64,000 nucleotides of DNA, from NCBI RefSeq assembly GCF_024614185.1, contig NZ_JAHTLF010000018.1, positions 965,821 to 1,029,820 on the forward strand, read 5' to 3'. The notes under the pieces were generated by a model. That model ran no database searches, was not told the origin of the DNA, and worked only from the letters and a program-made list of their open reading frames with translations. Every line of letters begins with the position of its first letter. Position 1 is the first letter of the stretch. Source of the stretch: Nocardioides carbamazepini. GTDB lineage: Bacteria; Actinomycetota; Actinomycetes; Propionibacteriales; Nocardioidaceae. The translations under genes and the position numbers were made by a program. Shown here piece after piece: positions 47,539-57,997 of this stretch.

Positions 47539-48167
47539 TCACGCTCCCGGCCGGTGCAGCCGGCGCTCCGCGAGCGGCCTGCCGCGGACGAGGTGCTCGC
47601 CGACGAGGTCCGGTACGACGCCGGGCCGGACGTCGCCGTACCAGATGTCGTCGGGGTGGACCACCAGCACCGGGCCCTGGTTGCAGGGGAACAGGCATCC
47701 GGTCTGGGTGACGAGCACGTCGTCGTCGCCCAGCCCGCGGCGGCGCAGCTCGGCGTCGAGCGCCGCCGCGGTGGCCGCGGAGCCGCGCGCCGAGCAGCGG
47801 GGCCCGCGGCAGACCAGCACCTGCCGGGCATGCCCGGGCACGTCCTCCCAGGCCGGCGAGGTCAGCGGCGCCTCGTCGCCGGTCACGGCGCGGCCGGCGA
47901 CGACCAGCTCGACGGCGTCGTTCTCCCGCTGCCAGTGCCCGGCGACCCGGCGCAGCCAGGAGCGGGCGGTCGGCGCCCCGAGCCCGAGGCCGACCAGCTC
48001 GATCCGCTGCGTCCCCGTGCCGGCCAGCCGGTCGAGCTCGTCGGCCAGGCTCGGCGTCCCCGCCTGGAGGAAGGCCACCGACGCCCCGGTCGCCGCGGCG
48101 ATGGCGCGCAGCTCGTCGGCGTGGCGCTCGGCGTCGACGCCGAGCGGGACGAGGACGACGGCGCGGC

Positions 48168-48171
<4 letters not shown>
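47539..48171 (-). CDS. CbiX-like protein with C-terminal (2Fe-2S) ferredoxin-like domain
   Basis: The 210-residue protein has an N-terminal sirohydrochlorin-chelatase-like half (VVLVPLGVDAERHADELRAIAAATGASVAFLQAGTPSLADELDRLAGTGTQRIELVGLGLGA) without an obvious full catalytic set, and a C-terminal thioredoxin-like [2Fe-2S] domain (VLVCRGPRCSARGS, then VTQTGCLFPCNQGPVLVVHPDDIWYGDV) with four Cys. GTG 48171 overlaps the ATPase stop (GTGA). It is the last gene of the cobalamin-riboswitch operon, hinting at cobamide handling or cobalt insertion. Confidence 0.85.
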
Positions 48172-48944
<773 letters not shown>

Positions 48945-48951
48945 GAGCCCA

Positions 48952-50058
48952 TCACGCCGACCTCGACTCGCGCCGCAGCAGGTACGCGAACAGCGGCGCG
49001 CCGAGGACGGCGGTCACCACGCCGATGGGGATCTCCTGGCCCTCGACCAGCGAGCGGGCGGCCGTGTCGGCCCAGATCATCAGCACCGCGCCGGCGAGGG
49101 CGCTGAGCGGCAGCAGCCGCCGGTGGAGGGGGCCGCAGACCAACCGGACGACGTGGGGGATGACCAGCCCCACGAACCCGATCGCCCCGGTGTAGGCGAC
49201 CAGGCACGCGGTCAGCAGTGCCGTACCGACGAGCAGGACCCACCGGGTACGCCGGAGGGAGACGCCGAGCGACGCCGCCGAGGCGTCGCCGAACGCGAAC
49301 GCGTCCAGGTCCCCCGCGTGGGCGATGATGCCGACCAGCGCCACCAGGGCGACGACGATCAGCACCGTCGCGCTGTGCCAGCGCACGCCGGCGAGCGAGC
49401 CCATCGTCCAGGCCAGCACCCGTCGCGCGGCATCGTGCTGGCCGCTCATCATCACCGCGAAGGACGTGTAGGCCGCGCAGACCTGGCCGATCGCGACCCC
49501 CGCCAGCACGGTCCGCGCCGGCGGGAGGTCGCCGGTGCGGCCGGTGGCGAGGGCCAGGACGAGCACCAGCGCGACCAGCGCGCCGACGAACGCCGCCGTG
49601 CCGAGCGCGGCGCCGCCGACCAGGCCGGCAACGCTCACCCCCAGCACGATCACGCTCACCGCGCCGACCGCGGCGCCGCCGGAGATGCCCAGCAGGTAGG
49701 GGTCGGCGAGGTCGTTGCGGGTCAGCGACTGCAGCACGGCGCCGGCCAGGGCGAGTCCCGCCCCGGTGGCGGCCGCGCCGAGGATCCGGGGCATCCGCAG
49801 CTGCCACACGATCCGGTCGTCGATAGCGGTCACGCCGTCGGCCGGCAGCCCGAGGCGGCGCAGCACGACGTCGATGACGTCGCCGATCGGCACCGTGACG
49901 GAGCCGATCCCGACCGCCACGACGATGCTCACGGCCAGGGTGGCGGTCAGCACCGCACCGGCCGCCAGCCCGGTCCCCGGCCGGCTCCGCGCCGACCGGG
50001 ACAGGGACGCCCGCGTCCTGGGCCGGGTCGCCCGGGTCGCCCGGGTCGCCTGGAGCAT
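48952..50058 (-). CDS. ABC importer permease, FecCD/BtuC family
   Basis: The 368-residue permease has about ten helices with family motifs VVLRRLGLPADGVTAIDDRIVWQLRMPRILGAAATGAGLALAGAVLQSLTRNDLADPYLLGISGGAAVGA and GFVGLVIPHVVRLVCGPLHRRLLPLSALAGAVLMIWADTAAR. ATG 50058 overlaps the binding-protein stop (TGATG). The first 12 residues contain a tandem RAT repeat (three copies of CGGGTCGCC-like nine-base units). Confidence 0.93.
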   Translation of the reverse strand: MLQATRATRATRPRTRASLSRSARSRPGTGLAAGAVLTATLAVSIVVAVGIGSVTVPIGDVIDVVLRRLGLPADGVTAIDDRIVWQLRMPRILGAAATGAGLALAGAVLQSLTRNDLADPYLLGISGGAAVGAVSVIVLGVSVAGLVGGAALGTAAFVGALVALVLVLALATGRTGDLPPARTVLAGVAIGQVCAAYTSFAVMMSGQHDAARRVLAWTMGSLAGVRWHSATVLIVVALVALVGIIAHAGDLDAFAFGDASAASLGVSLRRTRWVLLVGTALLTACLVAYTGAIGFVGLVIPHVVRLVCGPLHRRLLPLSALAGAVLMIWADTAARSLVEGQEIPIGVVTAVLGAPLFAYLLRRESRSA

Positions 50059-51062
50059 CAGCCCAGGTTCAGCTCGGCCAGCTGCGCGCCGACCGACACC
50101 GCGCCGTCGGCCAGCCGGACGCCGGGGGTGGACTCGGAGAAGGGCACGACGACATAGGCCCCGGCCCGCACGGCCCGCAGCTCCTTGAGCGCCGGGTCCT
50201 TCTCGAGCAGGGCGATCTTGTCGTCGGCGGTGGACCAGCTCGCGTCGGCGAGCACGATGACGTCGGGGTCGGCCTTGACCACCCGCTCCCAGCTGACGTC
50301 GGCCCAGCTCCCCTCGAGGTCGGCGAAGACGTTGGTCGCGCCGACCGCGTCCAGGATCAGCTGCGGCCCGCCCTGACCCGCGCCGGCGAACGCCGTCTTG
50401 TCGCCGGAGTCGAACCAGAAGGCGGTGTGCCCCTCGCCGGGCCGGCTGTCGGCGAGCTCGTCGAGCGCCGCCTGCTGTCCCTCCTCGATCGCCTGCGCGC
50501 GCTCGGGCACGCCGAACGCCGTGGCCACGGTCTCGATCTCGCCCCAGACCGAGTCGAAGGCGATCTCCGCGCGCTCGTGCCCCTCGCCGCAGCCGAACGG
50601 GGAGTTGTACGTCGCGATGCCGAGGTCGGCCAGCTCGTCGCGCGGGCCGGCGGCGTCGGCGTCGAAGGCGCTGAGGTAGGAGGAGTAGACGAAGTCCGGC
50701 TCCGCCGCGAGCAGGGTCTCGTTGTCGGGGTACTCCTTCGAGAGCACCGCCACCTCGTCGTACGCGGCCTGCCACCGCTCGGGGACGGCGTCGTCGAGGT
50801 ACGCCGTTCCCGCCATGTGGTCGGCGAGGTCGAGCGCCAGCATCACCTCGGTCGCGCCCTGGTTCATGGTCACGGCACTCTCGGGCGGCGCCGTGACGGT
50901 GGAGGTGAAGTCGCAGCTGGTGACCTCGACCGGGAAGCCGTCGTCGGCGACCTTCCTCGGCTCCGGCTCGGGAGCGCCGGCGCAGGCGGAGAGTGTGGTG
51001 AGGGCGAGGGGGAGGGCGAGCAGGGCAGGGAGAGTCCGGGTACGACGGGACGGCCTGATCAT
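50058..51062 (-). CDS. ABC importer substrate-binding lipoprotein, BtuF-like
   Basis: The 334-residue precursor begins MIRPSRRTRTLPALLALPLALTTLSACAGA: a lipoprotein signal with lipobox LSAC. The two-lobed PF01497-type domain follows (VEVTSCDFTSTVTAPPESAVTMNQGATEVMLALDLADHMAGTAYLDDAVPERW, then VVKADPDVIVLADASWST). ATG 51062 is chosen because the longer frame begins inside the riboswitch. Substrate, by riboswitch context, is cobalamin or another corrinoid. Confidence 0.92.
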   Translation of the reverse strand: MIRPSRRTRTLPALLALPLALTTLSACAGAPEPEPRKVADDGFPVEVTSCDFTSTVTAPPESAVTMNQGATEVMLALDLADHMAGTAYLDDAVPERWQAAYDEVAVLSKEYPDNETLLAAEPDFVYSSYLSAFDADAAGPRDELADLGIATYNSPFGCGEGHERAEIAFDSVWGEIETVATAFGVPERAQAIEEGQQAALDELADSRPGEGHTAFWFDSGDKTAFAGAGQGGPQLILDAVGATNVFADLEGSWADVSWERVVKADPDVIVLADASWSTADDKIALLEKDPALKELRAVRAGAYVVVPFSESTPGVRLADGAVSVGAQLAELNLG

Positions 51063-51137
51063 CGGGGTCACTCTTTCGGTCCGAGGCTCGTGCGCGAAGC
51101 CTGTATGGGTGGGTGACGCGGACCCGAGCGGGTCCAC

Positions 51138-51305
51138 GGCCAGCAGGTCTTCGGACTCGGGATCGACCGGACGGAGCGCCTTCCCAGTGCCGGTCAGCCG
51201 AGTGTCAGCTGTCCGTCACCAGTGGCGTGTTGCCCCGCCCGTCACCCTCACCGCTGCGCGTCAGTCCCGGACTCTCACCGGGTTCCCTGACCCACGAGTT
51301 ACGTG
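51138..51305 (-). ncRNA. cobalamin riboswitch
   Basis: Read on the minus strand, the leader contains ACTCGTGGGTCAGGGAA, CCGGTGAGAGTCCGG (51267-51281), the B12-box-like GCCACTG (51220-51226), CTGGGAAGGC (51178-51187) and GAGTCCGAAGACCTGCTGGCC (51138-51158). These are the conserved blocks of the adenosylcobalamin aptamer. It lies 76-243 bases before the binding-protein ATG and should switch the operon off when B12 is plentiful. Confidence 0.93.
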
Positions 51306-51419
51306 AGTACGACTGGCGAGGCGGACGCTAGCACGCGGCTGGAAGGCCCGACCGAAGTAGGGGCGGTCCGCGACCGTGGTCCGATGTGCGGGCGCCGGGA
51401 CCGCGGCTTGACTGGACGG
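51306..51419. promoter_or_regulatory. divergent promoter interval between riboswitch and DUF418 gene
   Basis: This 114-bp stretch should carry the promoter of the riboswitch transcript (minus) and of the DUF418 gene (plus). No clear operator dyad was seen. Confidence 0.4.
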
Positions 51420-52598
51420 GTGCGCACCATCAGCGAAGGTCCTGTCGCGCTCTCGGCACGGGCGCTCGGGCCGGACCTCGCGCGCGGCTGCATGCTGCTG
51501 TTCATCGCGCTCGCCAACTCCCACTACTTCCTGACGGGCACGTCGGCCGGCACGTCGGCCGGCGCGTCGGTCCGGGGCGGCTTCCCGGTGGACGTCTCGG
51601 CGCTCGACTCCGCGGTCACGTGGGTGGTCGCGACCTTCGTCGACGGCCGGGCGTTCCCGTTGTTCGGCTTCCTGTTCGGGTACGGCGTCGCGCACATCGT
51701 GCGCCGCCAGACCGCGTCCGGCGCCGCGCCGCGGGAGGTGCGCCGGCTGCTCTGGCGGCGCGGCGCGGTGCTCGTGGCCGTCGGCGTGGTCGACGCGATG
51801 CTGTTCTTCGTCGGCGACATCCTCGCGATGTACGGCGTGCTGCTGCTGGTCGGCGCCTGGGCCGTGCGCTGGTCGGACCGCTGGCTGCTGGTCGTGGCCG
51901 GCCTCCTCTTCGTGCTCACCGCGCTGCCGTCGGCGGACTCCTCGTCGGTCAGCACCGACCCGCCGGACGTGGCGATGCTGCCGCCCGACCTGGCGACCCA
52001 GCTCGCGGAGCGGCCGGCGGCGGTGGCGCTCATCGCGCTGCTCGGGCCGATCGGGTTCGCCTGCCCGTACCTCCTGGGTCTGTGGGCCGGTCGCCGCCGG
52101 GTGCTCGAGCAGCCCGAGCGCTACCGCGGCCTGCTCAGCGCCGTCGCGGCCGTCGGCATCACCGTCGCGGTCCTCGGCGCCCAGCCGGTCGCGTTGATGC
52201 TGGCCGGCGCCACCGCCGTACCGTCCGCCGACGTGCTCGAGCTGATCGGGCCGCTGCACGACGCCGCCGGCGTCCTCGGCGGGCTCGGGTACGCCGCGCT
52301 GATCGTCCTCCTCGCGCGCCCGCTCGAGGGACTGGTCGAGGGCCGGCGCGGCCGGCTGATCGACGCGCTGGCGGCGACCGGCCAGCGGTCGATGACCTGC
52401 TACCTCCTGCAGTCGGTGGTGTGGGCGGTGGTGTTCACGCCGTACCTGCTCGACCTGGCGGGCACCCTCACCGTCACCGGCACGGCGCTGCTCGCGGTCG
52501 CCACCTGGGTCGCCTCGGTCGCCCTCGCGGACCTGTTGGCACGTCGGGACCGGCGCGGTCCGTTCGAGGTGCTGGTCCGTCGCGTCACCTACCGCTGA
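51420..52598 (+). CDS. DUF418-domain membrane protein
   Basis: The 392-residue protein has about nine to ten helices and the DUF418 pattern: ALGPDLARGCMLLFIALANSHYFL, FVDGRAFPLFGFLFGYGVAHIVRR, RRGAVLVAVGVVDAMLFFVGDILAMYGVLLLVG and the C-terminal RLIDALAATGQRSMTCYLLQSVVWAVVFTPYLLDLAG. Function unknown; related to acyltransferase-like membrane proteins. GTG 51420 is chosen because the longer frame reaches into the riboswitch region. Confidence 0.85.
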   Translation: MRTISEGPVALSARALGPDLARGCMLLFIALANSHYFLTGTSAGTSAGASVRGGFPVDVSALDSAVTWVVATFVDGRAFPLFGFLFGYGVAHIVRRQTASGAAPREVRRLLWRRGAVLVAVGVVDAMLFFVGDILAMYGVLLLVGAWAVRWSDRWLLVVAGLLFVLTALPSADSSSVSTDPPDVAMLPPDLATQLAERPAAVALIALLGPIGFACPYLLGLWAGRRRVLEQPERYRGLLSAVAAVGITVAVLGAQPVALMLAGATAVPSADVLELIGPLHDAAGVLGGLGYAALIVLLARPLEGLVEGRRGRLIDALAATGQRSMTCYLLQSVVWAVVFTPYLLDLAGTLTVTGTALLAVATWVASVALADLLARRDRRGPFEVLVRRVTYR

Positions 52599-52657
52599 GC
52601 GGCACTCGACGGTAGCCCGCCGGAAGCTGCGCCGGTCCGGGCGTGTTACATGACGTC

Positions 52658-53884
52658 GTGACCGCGCCCGCCTCCACCGACGTCGTCCGGGACAACCGCG
52701 TCCAACGCCTCCTGGTCGTCCTCGGGATCGTGGTGCTGGCGTTCAACCTGCGACCGGCGGCGTCGAGCGTCGGTCCGCTGCTGGAGGAGATCCGCGCCGG
52801 AGTGCCGCTCGGCGACTTCGAGGCGGGCCTGCTCACCACGCTGCCCGTCCTCTGCTTCGCGCTCGTCGGCGGTGCGGCGCCGCGGCTCGCGTCCTGGCTG
52901 GGGCTGCACCGGGTGGCGCTGCTGGGGCTGGTGCTGCTGGCCGGCTGCCTGTGGTGGCGCGGCCAGGTCCACCAGGGGTGGCTCTTCCTCGTGCTGTCCT
53001 TCGCGGCCCTGGCCGGCGCCGCGGCCGCCAACGTGCTGATGCCCTCGCTGGTCAAGCTGCACTTCCCCGGCCACGTCGGGCTCCTGACCGCGGTCTACTC
53101 GACGTCGATGGCGATCGGCCTCACGCTCTCCTCGGCGCTCAGCGTGCCGATCGCCGGTGCCGGCGGCGGCGATGTCGACTACACGGCCGGTCTCGGCGCC
53201 TGGGCCGTGACCGCCGCCATCGCCATCCTGCCGTGGATCGGTCTGATCGGGCACGACCTCCACGAGGGCCGCCGGACCCGCTCCCTCGGGATCACCGCGA
53301 TCGCCCGCACCCGGCTCGGGTGGGCGATGGCCGTCGCGTTCGGGCTCCAGTCCCTGCAGGCGTACGCCGTCTTCGGCTGGTTCGCGCAGATGTGTCGCGA
53401 CGCGGGCTACTCCGCCGAGACCGCGGGCGTCCTGCTCGGCGTCGTCACCGGCGCGAGCATCCCGCTGTCGCTGCTCATCCCGATCCTGGCCGGCCGCCTG
53501 CGCGACCAGCGTTGGCTGCTCGTCGCGCTCCTCGCGTGCTACCCGATCGGGTACCTCGGCTTCCTGGCGGATCCGCGGCCACTGGGCTGGCTGTGGGCAC
53601 TCGCCATCGGCGTCGGGTGCAGCACCTTCCCGCTCGTGCTGACCCTGATCGGCCTGCGCAGCCGGACCGCGGAGGGCACCGCGGCGCTCTCCGGCTTCAC
53701 CCAGTCCGCGGGCTACCTGCTCGCCGCGGTGGGCCCGTTCGGCGTCGGCGTGCTGCACGCCGCGACCGGGACCTGGACCCTGTCGATCCTGATCCTCCTC
53801 GCGCTGTGCGTGCCGCTCCTCCTGTGCGGGCTCTACGCCACCCGGGACCGCTACATCGAGGACGAGCTGGCGGCGCGCGCCTGA
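52658..53884 (+). CDS. CynX/NimT-family MFS transporter
   Basis: The 408-residue transporter has twelve helices. Family pattern: VVLAFNLRPAASSVGPLLEEIRAGVPLGDFEAGLLTTLPVLCFALVGGAAPRL, FGLQSLQAYAVFGWFAQMCRDAGYSAETAGVLLGV and LVLTLIGLRSRTAEGTAALSGFTQSAGYLLAAVGPFGVGVLH. CynX-type proteins export or import cyanate, nitroimidazole-like or amino-acid compounds. GTG 52658 is preferred over GTG 52643. Confidence 0.9.
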   Translation: MTAPASTDVVRDNRVQRLLVVLGIVVLAFNLRPAASSVGPLLEEIRAGVPLGDFEAGLLTTLPVLCFALVGGAAPRLASWLGLHRVALLGLVLLAGCLWWRGQVHQGWLFLVLSFAALAGAAAANVLMPSLVKLHFPGHVGLLTAVYSTSMAIGLTLSSALSVPIAGAGGGDVDYTAGLGAWAVTAAIAILPWIGLIGHDLHEGRRTRSLGITAIARTRLGWAMAVAFGLQSLQAYAVFGWFAQMCRDAGYSAETAGVLLGVVTGASIPLSLLIPILAGRLRDQRWLLVALLACYPIGYLGFLADPRPLGWLWALAIGVGCSTFPLVLTLIGLRSRTAEGTAALSGFTQSAGYLLAAVGPFGVGVLHAATGTWTLSILILLALCVPLLLCGLYATRDRYIEDELAARA

Positions 53885-53959
53885 CCCGCCGGTGATCTGC
53901 ACAGAACCTGCACACGTCGTCCCCGCCTCCCGGCCCTCCGCACTCGTAGCCTCGGGGTC

Positions 53960-54661
53960 ATGCCAGCGCAGAGCGTGCACCGCCGGGTCCTCGTCGTCGA
54001 GGACGATCCGGTCATCAACCAGGCGGTCGCCGACCGGCTCCGGGCCGAGGGGTACGACGTCGTGCGGGCCTTCGACGGACCGGGTGCGGTCGCGGCGTAC
54101 GGCGAGCACGCCCCGGACCTGGTCCTGCTCGACGTCATGCTGCCCGGGTACGACGGCCACGAGGTGTGTCGCCGGATCCAGGCCGACCGCCCGGTGCCGG
54201 TGCTCATGCTCACCGCCCGCACGGACGAGGCCGACGTGCTGGTCGGCCTGGGGGTCGGGGCCGACGACTACCTGACCAAGCCGTTCCGGATGCGCGAGCT
54301 GGTCGCCCGGGTGGCCGCCCTGCTGCGGCGGGTGGACCGCGCCGCGGAGCTCGCCGGCCGCCGGGCGCTGGAGCTCGGCGACCTGCGGGTCGACGGGCCG
54401 GCGCGTCGGGTGTGGCGCGGTGCGGAGGAGGTGCGGCTGACGCCGACGGAGTTCGACCTGCTGCTCTGTCTCGCCGCCACCCCCGGCGCGGTCGTGACCC
54501 GCGAGAGGCTGCTCGCCGAGGTGTGGGGCTGGGCCGGCGCGACCGGGACCCGCACCGTCGACAGCCATGTGAAGGGGCTGCGGGCGAAGGTCGGCGCGGA
54601 CCTGGTCCGCACCGCCCACGGCGTGGGCTACGCGCTCGAGGTCCCGGAGGGCACGACATGA
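53960..54661 (+). CDS. OmpR/PhoB-family response regulator
   Basis: The 233-residue regulator has a receiver domain (D15, D16 in VVEDDPV; phosphoacceptor D58 in LVLLDVMLPG; K in YLTKPF) and a winged-helix output domain (EVRLTPTEFDLLLCLAATPGAVVTRERLLAEVWGWAGATGTRTVDSHVKGLRAKVG). It overlaps the kinase gene (ATGA), so the two form a two-component system. Confidence 0.93.
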   Translation: MPAQSVHRRVLVVEDDPVINQAVADRLRAEGYDVVRAFDGPGAVAAYGEHAPDLVLLDVMLPGYDGHEVCRRIQADRPVPVLMLTARTDEADVLVGLGVGADDYLTKPFRMRELVARVAALLRRVDRAAELAGRRALELGDLRVDGPARRVWRGAEEVRLTPTEFDLLLCLAATPGAVVTRERLLAEVWGWAGATGTRTVDSHVKGLRAKVGADLVRTAHGVGYALEVPEGTT

Positions 54662-57255
54662 GCACGCCGCAGCCCCTGGTCGGCGTCCGCTCGATCAAGG
54701 TCAAGCTCGGCCTCCTGGTGGCGGCCAGCGCGACCCTCGCCGCCCTGGTCGCCGCACTCGGCCGGGCCGGCGGCGTCCCCGCGTGGCTGACCATCCCCGT
54801 CACCATCGGCCTCGCGCTCGCGCTGACCCAGCTGCTCGCGGTCGGCATGACCTCGCCGCTGCGGCAGATGACCGCCGCCGCGCGCCGGATGGCGACGGGC
54901 GACTACGACGTCCGGGTGCCGGACGGCTCGGGCGACGAGGTCGGCGAGCTGGCCCGCGCGTTCAACACGATGGCGCACGACCTCGCCGGCGTCGATCGGC
55001 AGCGGCGCGAGCTGGTCGCCAACGTCAGCCACGAGCTGCGCACGCCGCTCGCCGGCCTGCGTGCCGTGCTGGAGAACGTGGTCGACGGCGTCGTCCCCGA
55101 CGACCCGGCCGTGCTGGCGACCGCCCTGGCCCAGGCGGAGCGGATGAGCGGCCTGGTCGAGGACCTGCTCGACCTCGCCCGGGTCGATGCCGGCCGGGCG
55201 CCGCTCTCGCCGCAGCCGGTCCGGGTCGCGGACCTGCTCGACCGGTGCGTGGCCGAGGCCGCGGTGCTCGGACGCGACGTGGAGTACGACGTCCGCGTCG
55301 TCCCGGCCGACCTGGTGGTGACCGCGGACCCGGCCCGGCTGCACCAGCTGGTCGCCAACCTGCTCGACAACGCCTCGCGGCACAGCCCGTCGGGCGGCAC
55401 GGTGGTGGTGACCGTCGCGCGCCAGAACGACAGGTACCTCTTGGAGGTCCGCGACGACGGCCCGGGCATCCCGTCCGACGCGCGGGAGCGGGTGTTCGAG
55501 CCCTTCGGCACGCTGCGGGGACTCGCCGGGGCCGCCGGTGCCGCCGGGGCCGCCGGTGCCGACACCGGCGGCACCGGGCTCGGTCTCGCCATCGCCCGGT
55601 GGGTCACCGACCTGCACGGCGGCACGATCGGTCTCCTTGACCCGCCCGCCGGCACCGTCGGCGCCCGGGTCCGGGTCGACCTGCCCCTCGACCCCGTGGC
55701 CCGCCCGGCCGCACCCGTCCCGCCCGTCTCCTCGCACCCGGAGGTCGCCGTGCCCGTCCCGACCGCCCCACCCCCGCTCCCGGCTCCGGCCCCGCCGCCG
55801 TCGATCACCGACGACCTGCTCGGCGGCTTCTGGCCGGAGCGCGGCGTCCCCGCCCGCACCGGCCTGCTGCTGGGCGCACTCGGCGCCGGGCTGCTCGGGG
55901 GGCTGGTGCTGCCCGAGCGGGCCCTGGGCATCGGTACCTTCCTGGTCCTGCTCGCCGCGGGGGCGGTCGTCCTGTCCGCGAGTCGGGACCGTCGCGACCC
56001 GTTCACGCTCACCTGCGCGGGACTCTGCGTGCTGCTGGCCGCCACGGCCGTCGTACGCGACGCCGAATGGGTGGTCGTGCTGTGCCTCCTCGCCGGCGCC
56101 GCGCTGTGCGTCTGCGGTGTCACGCGCGGCCGCAGCCTCGGCGGGTTCGTGCTCGCGGGGCTGATGTGGCCGGTCGCCGGCCTGCGCGGGATGCCCTGGC
56201 TGGGCCGGACCATCGCCGCTCTCCCCGTCGTCGGGCACGGTGCGGCGGCGCTGCGCACCGTCGTCTGGTCGGCCCTGGGCCTGGTCGTCTTCGGTGCGCT
56301 GTTCGCGTCGGCCGACGCGCTGGTCGCCGAGTGGGTCGACGCGCTGCTGCCCGACCTGACCATCGACACCTTCGTGCTGCGCGGCTTCGTCACCATCGCG
56401 GTGGGCGGCACGGTGCTCGCGGCGGCGTACCTCGCCCTCAACCCGCCGCGGGTCGACCGCGACGCCCCGGCGGCGCGCAGCGTGGCCCGGCGGTACGAGT
56501 GGCTCGCGCCGGTCCTGGTCGTGGTCGGCGTGTTCGCGGTCTTCCTGGTCGCGCAGGCGACCGTGGTCTTCGGCGGGCACGCCTACCTGCGCCGGACGAC
56601 GGGACTGACCTACGCCGAGTACGTCCACGAGGGCTTCGCGCAGCTCACCGTCGCGACCGCGCTCACCCTGCTCGTGATCTGGGGCGCCGCCCGCAAGGCG
56701 CCGCGCGAGACAGCGTCCGACCGGCTCTGGCTCCGGGTCGCCCTCGGCGCGCTGTGCGTCGAGACGCTCGTCGTCGTCGCGTCCGCGCTGTACCGGATGG
56801 ACGTCTACCAGGAGGCCTACGGCTTCACCCGGCTGCGGCTGCTCGTCGACGTCTTCGAGGGCTGGCTCGGCGTCCTCGTCCTCGCCGTCGTCGTCAGCGG
56901 GATCGCGCTGCGGGGGGCGTGGCTGCCGCGCTTCGCCCTCCTCAGCGGAGTCGTGGGCCTGCTCGGGCTCGCCCTCGCCAACCCGGACGCGTGGGTCGCG
57001 CGGCACAACCTGGCGCGGTACGACGACACCGGCCGCATCGACTGGACCTACCTGCGCGACCTCTCCGACGACGCCGTCCCGGCGCTCGCCGAGCGCACCG
57101 GTCGCGACCGGGTGTGCGCGCTGGCCGGTCGCACCGCCGCCGCGGACGACTGGCTGGAGTGGAACCTCGGTCGGGCCCGGGCCGCCGATGCGCTCGACGG
57201 CGCGGGTGCGGTGTCGAGCGACCCGCTGACCGGGTGCGTGGACGTCGCGGACTAG
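54658..57255 (+). CDS. sensor histidine kinase fused to a DUF4153/DUF4173-like membrane domain
   Basis: In 865 residues: two N-terminal membrane helices (about 16-64), HAMP (about 62-115), HisKA with H125 in VANVSHELRTPL, and HATPase_c (N box LLDNASRHSP, G1 DDGPGIP, G2 GTGLGLAIARW). A GAAGAAGAAGAD repeat lies in the ATP-lid. After a Pro-rich linker (about 365-405), a second membrane part of about 12 helices fills residues 410-790, resembling DUF4153/DUF4173 proteins. The C-terminal soluble segment is acidic. The kinase is unusually large; the fused membrane domain may sense or act in the envelope. Confidence 0.88.
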   Translation: MSTPQPLVGVRSIKVKLGLLVAASATLAALVAALGRAGGVPAWLTIPVTIGLALALTQLLAVGMTSPLRQMTAAARRMATGDYDVRVPDGSGDEVGELARAFNTMAHDLAGVDRQRRELVANVSHELRTPLAGLRAVLENVVDGVVPDDPAVLATALAQAERMSGLVEDLLDLARVDAGRAPLSPQPVRVADLLDRCVAEAAVLGRDVEYDVRVVPADLVVTADPARLHQLVANLLDNASRHSPSGGTVVVTVARQNDRYLLEVRDDGPGIPSDARERVFEPFGTLRGLAGAAGAAGAAGADTGGTGLGLAIARWVTDLHGGTIGLLDPPAGTVGARVRVDLPLDPVARPAAPVPPVSSHPEVAVPVPTAPPPLPAPAPPPSITDDLLGGFWPERGVPARTGLLLGALGAGLLGGLVLPERALGIGTFLVLLAAGAVVLSASRDRRDPFTLTCAGLCVLLAATAVVRDAEWVVVLCLLAGAALCVCGVTRGRSLGGFVLAGLMWPVAGLRGMPWLGRTIAALPVVGHGAAALRTVVWSALGLVVFGALFASADALVAEWVDALLPDLTIDTFVLRGFVTIAVGGTVLAAAYLALNPPRVDRDAPAARSVARRYEWLAPVLVVVGVFAVFLVAQATVVFGGHAYLRRTTGLTYAEYVHEGFAQLTVATALTLLVIWGAARKAPRETASDRLWLRVALGALCVETLVVVASALYRMDVYQEAYGFTRLRLLVDVFEGWLGVLVLAVVVSGIALRGAWLPRFALLSGVVGLLGLALANPDAWVARHNLARYDDTGRIDWTYLRDLSDDAVPALAERTGRDRVCALAGRTAAADDWLEWNLGRARAADALDGAGAVSSDPLTGCVDVAD

Positions 57256-57980
57256 GACGCCCGGCCGCACTCCCCGACGAACCCGCTCAGCAGGCCGAGG
57301 GCGTGGTCCACGGCCGGCCAGAGCACCTCGGGGTGCCACTGGATGGCGGTGAGCCGGGTGGCCGGGTGCTCGAACGCCTCCACCAGGCCGTCGGGGGCGT
57401 GGGCGCTCGCGACGAGACCCTCGGCGAGGGTCCGGATCCCTTGGTGGTGCTGGCTGTTGACGCCGATCGTGCCGCCGCCGGTCCAGGCCGCCAGCTTCGT
57501 CCCGGCGACGACCTCGACGTCGTGCAGGGGCTCGCCGAGCGCCTCCTCGCTCTCCCGGTGGCGCAGCTCGGAGGGCAGGTCGCGGCCCAGGTCGACGTAG
57601 AGGGTGCCGCCGTGGGCGACGTTGACGAGCTGGGCGCCGCGGCAGATCGCCAGCACGGGGAGGCCGCGGGCCACGGCCGCGTCGAGGGCGGCGAGCTCGG
57701 CCTCGTCCCGGTGCGGGTTGACGCCGCGCAGCAGCGGGTCGTCCGGGGAGGCGCCGTACCGACGGGCGTCGACGTCACCGCCGCCGCTGATGACGAGGCC
57801 GTCGAGGCGGCCGACCAGGTCGGCGATGTGCGGCTGCGGGTCGCGGCAGTCGATCGCCACCGGCACGCCGCCCGCGGCGACGACGCCGCGGAACATGCTG
57901 CGCCACAGGAGGAACTCGGCCAGCTCGGCGGAGCTGTAGGTGATGCCGATCAGCGGCCGGTCGATCGGGAGGGTGGTCAT
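57252..57980 (-). CDS. gamma-glutamyl-GABA hydrolase-family (peptidase C26) protein
   Basis: The 242-residue class I glutamine-amidotransferase-like protein has the nucleophile Cys113 in VLAICRGAQLVN and His/Glu in TAIQWHPEVLWP, with GLVISGGGDVDARRYG earlier. Family members (PuuD-like) cleave gamma-glutamyl-GABA or similar gamma-glutamyl amides. ATG 57980 follows GGAGG. A tandem repeat separates it from the glutaminase gene upstream on the same strand, and the two fit amide nitrogen catabolism. Confidence 0.9.
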   Translation of the reverse strand: MTTLPIDRPLIGITYSSAELAEFLLWRSMFRGVVAAGGVPVAIDCRDPQPHIADLVGRLDGLVISGGGDVDARRYGASPDDPLLRGVNPHRDEAELAALDAAVARGLPVLAICRGAQLVNVAHGGTLYVDLGRDLPSELRHRESEEALGEPLHDVEVVAGTKLAAWTGGGTIGVNSQHHQGIRTLAEGLVASAHAPDGLVEAFEHPATRLTAIQWHPEVLWPAVDHALGLLSGFVGECGRAS

Positions 57981-57997
57981 GGGGCCTCCGGTCCAGG

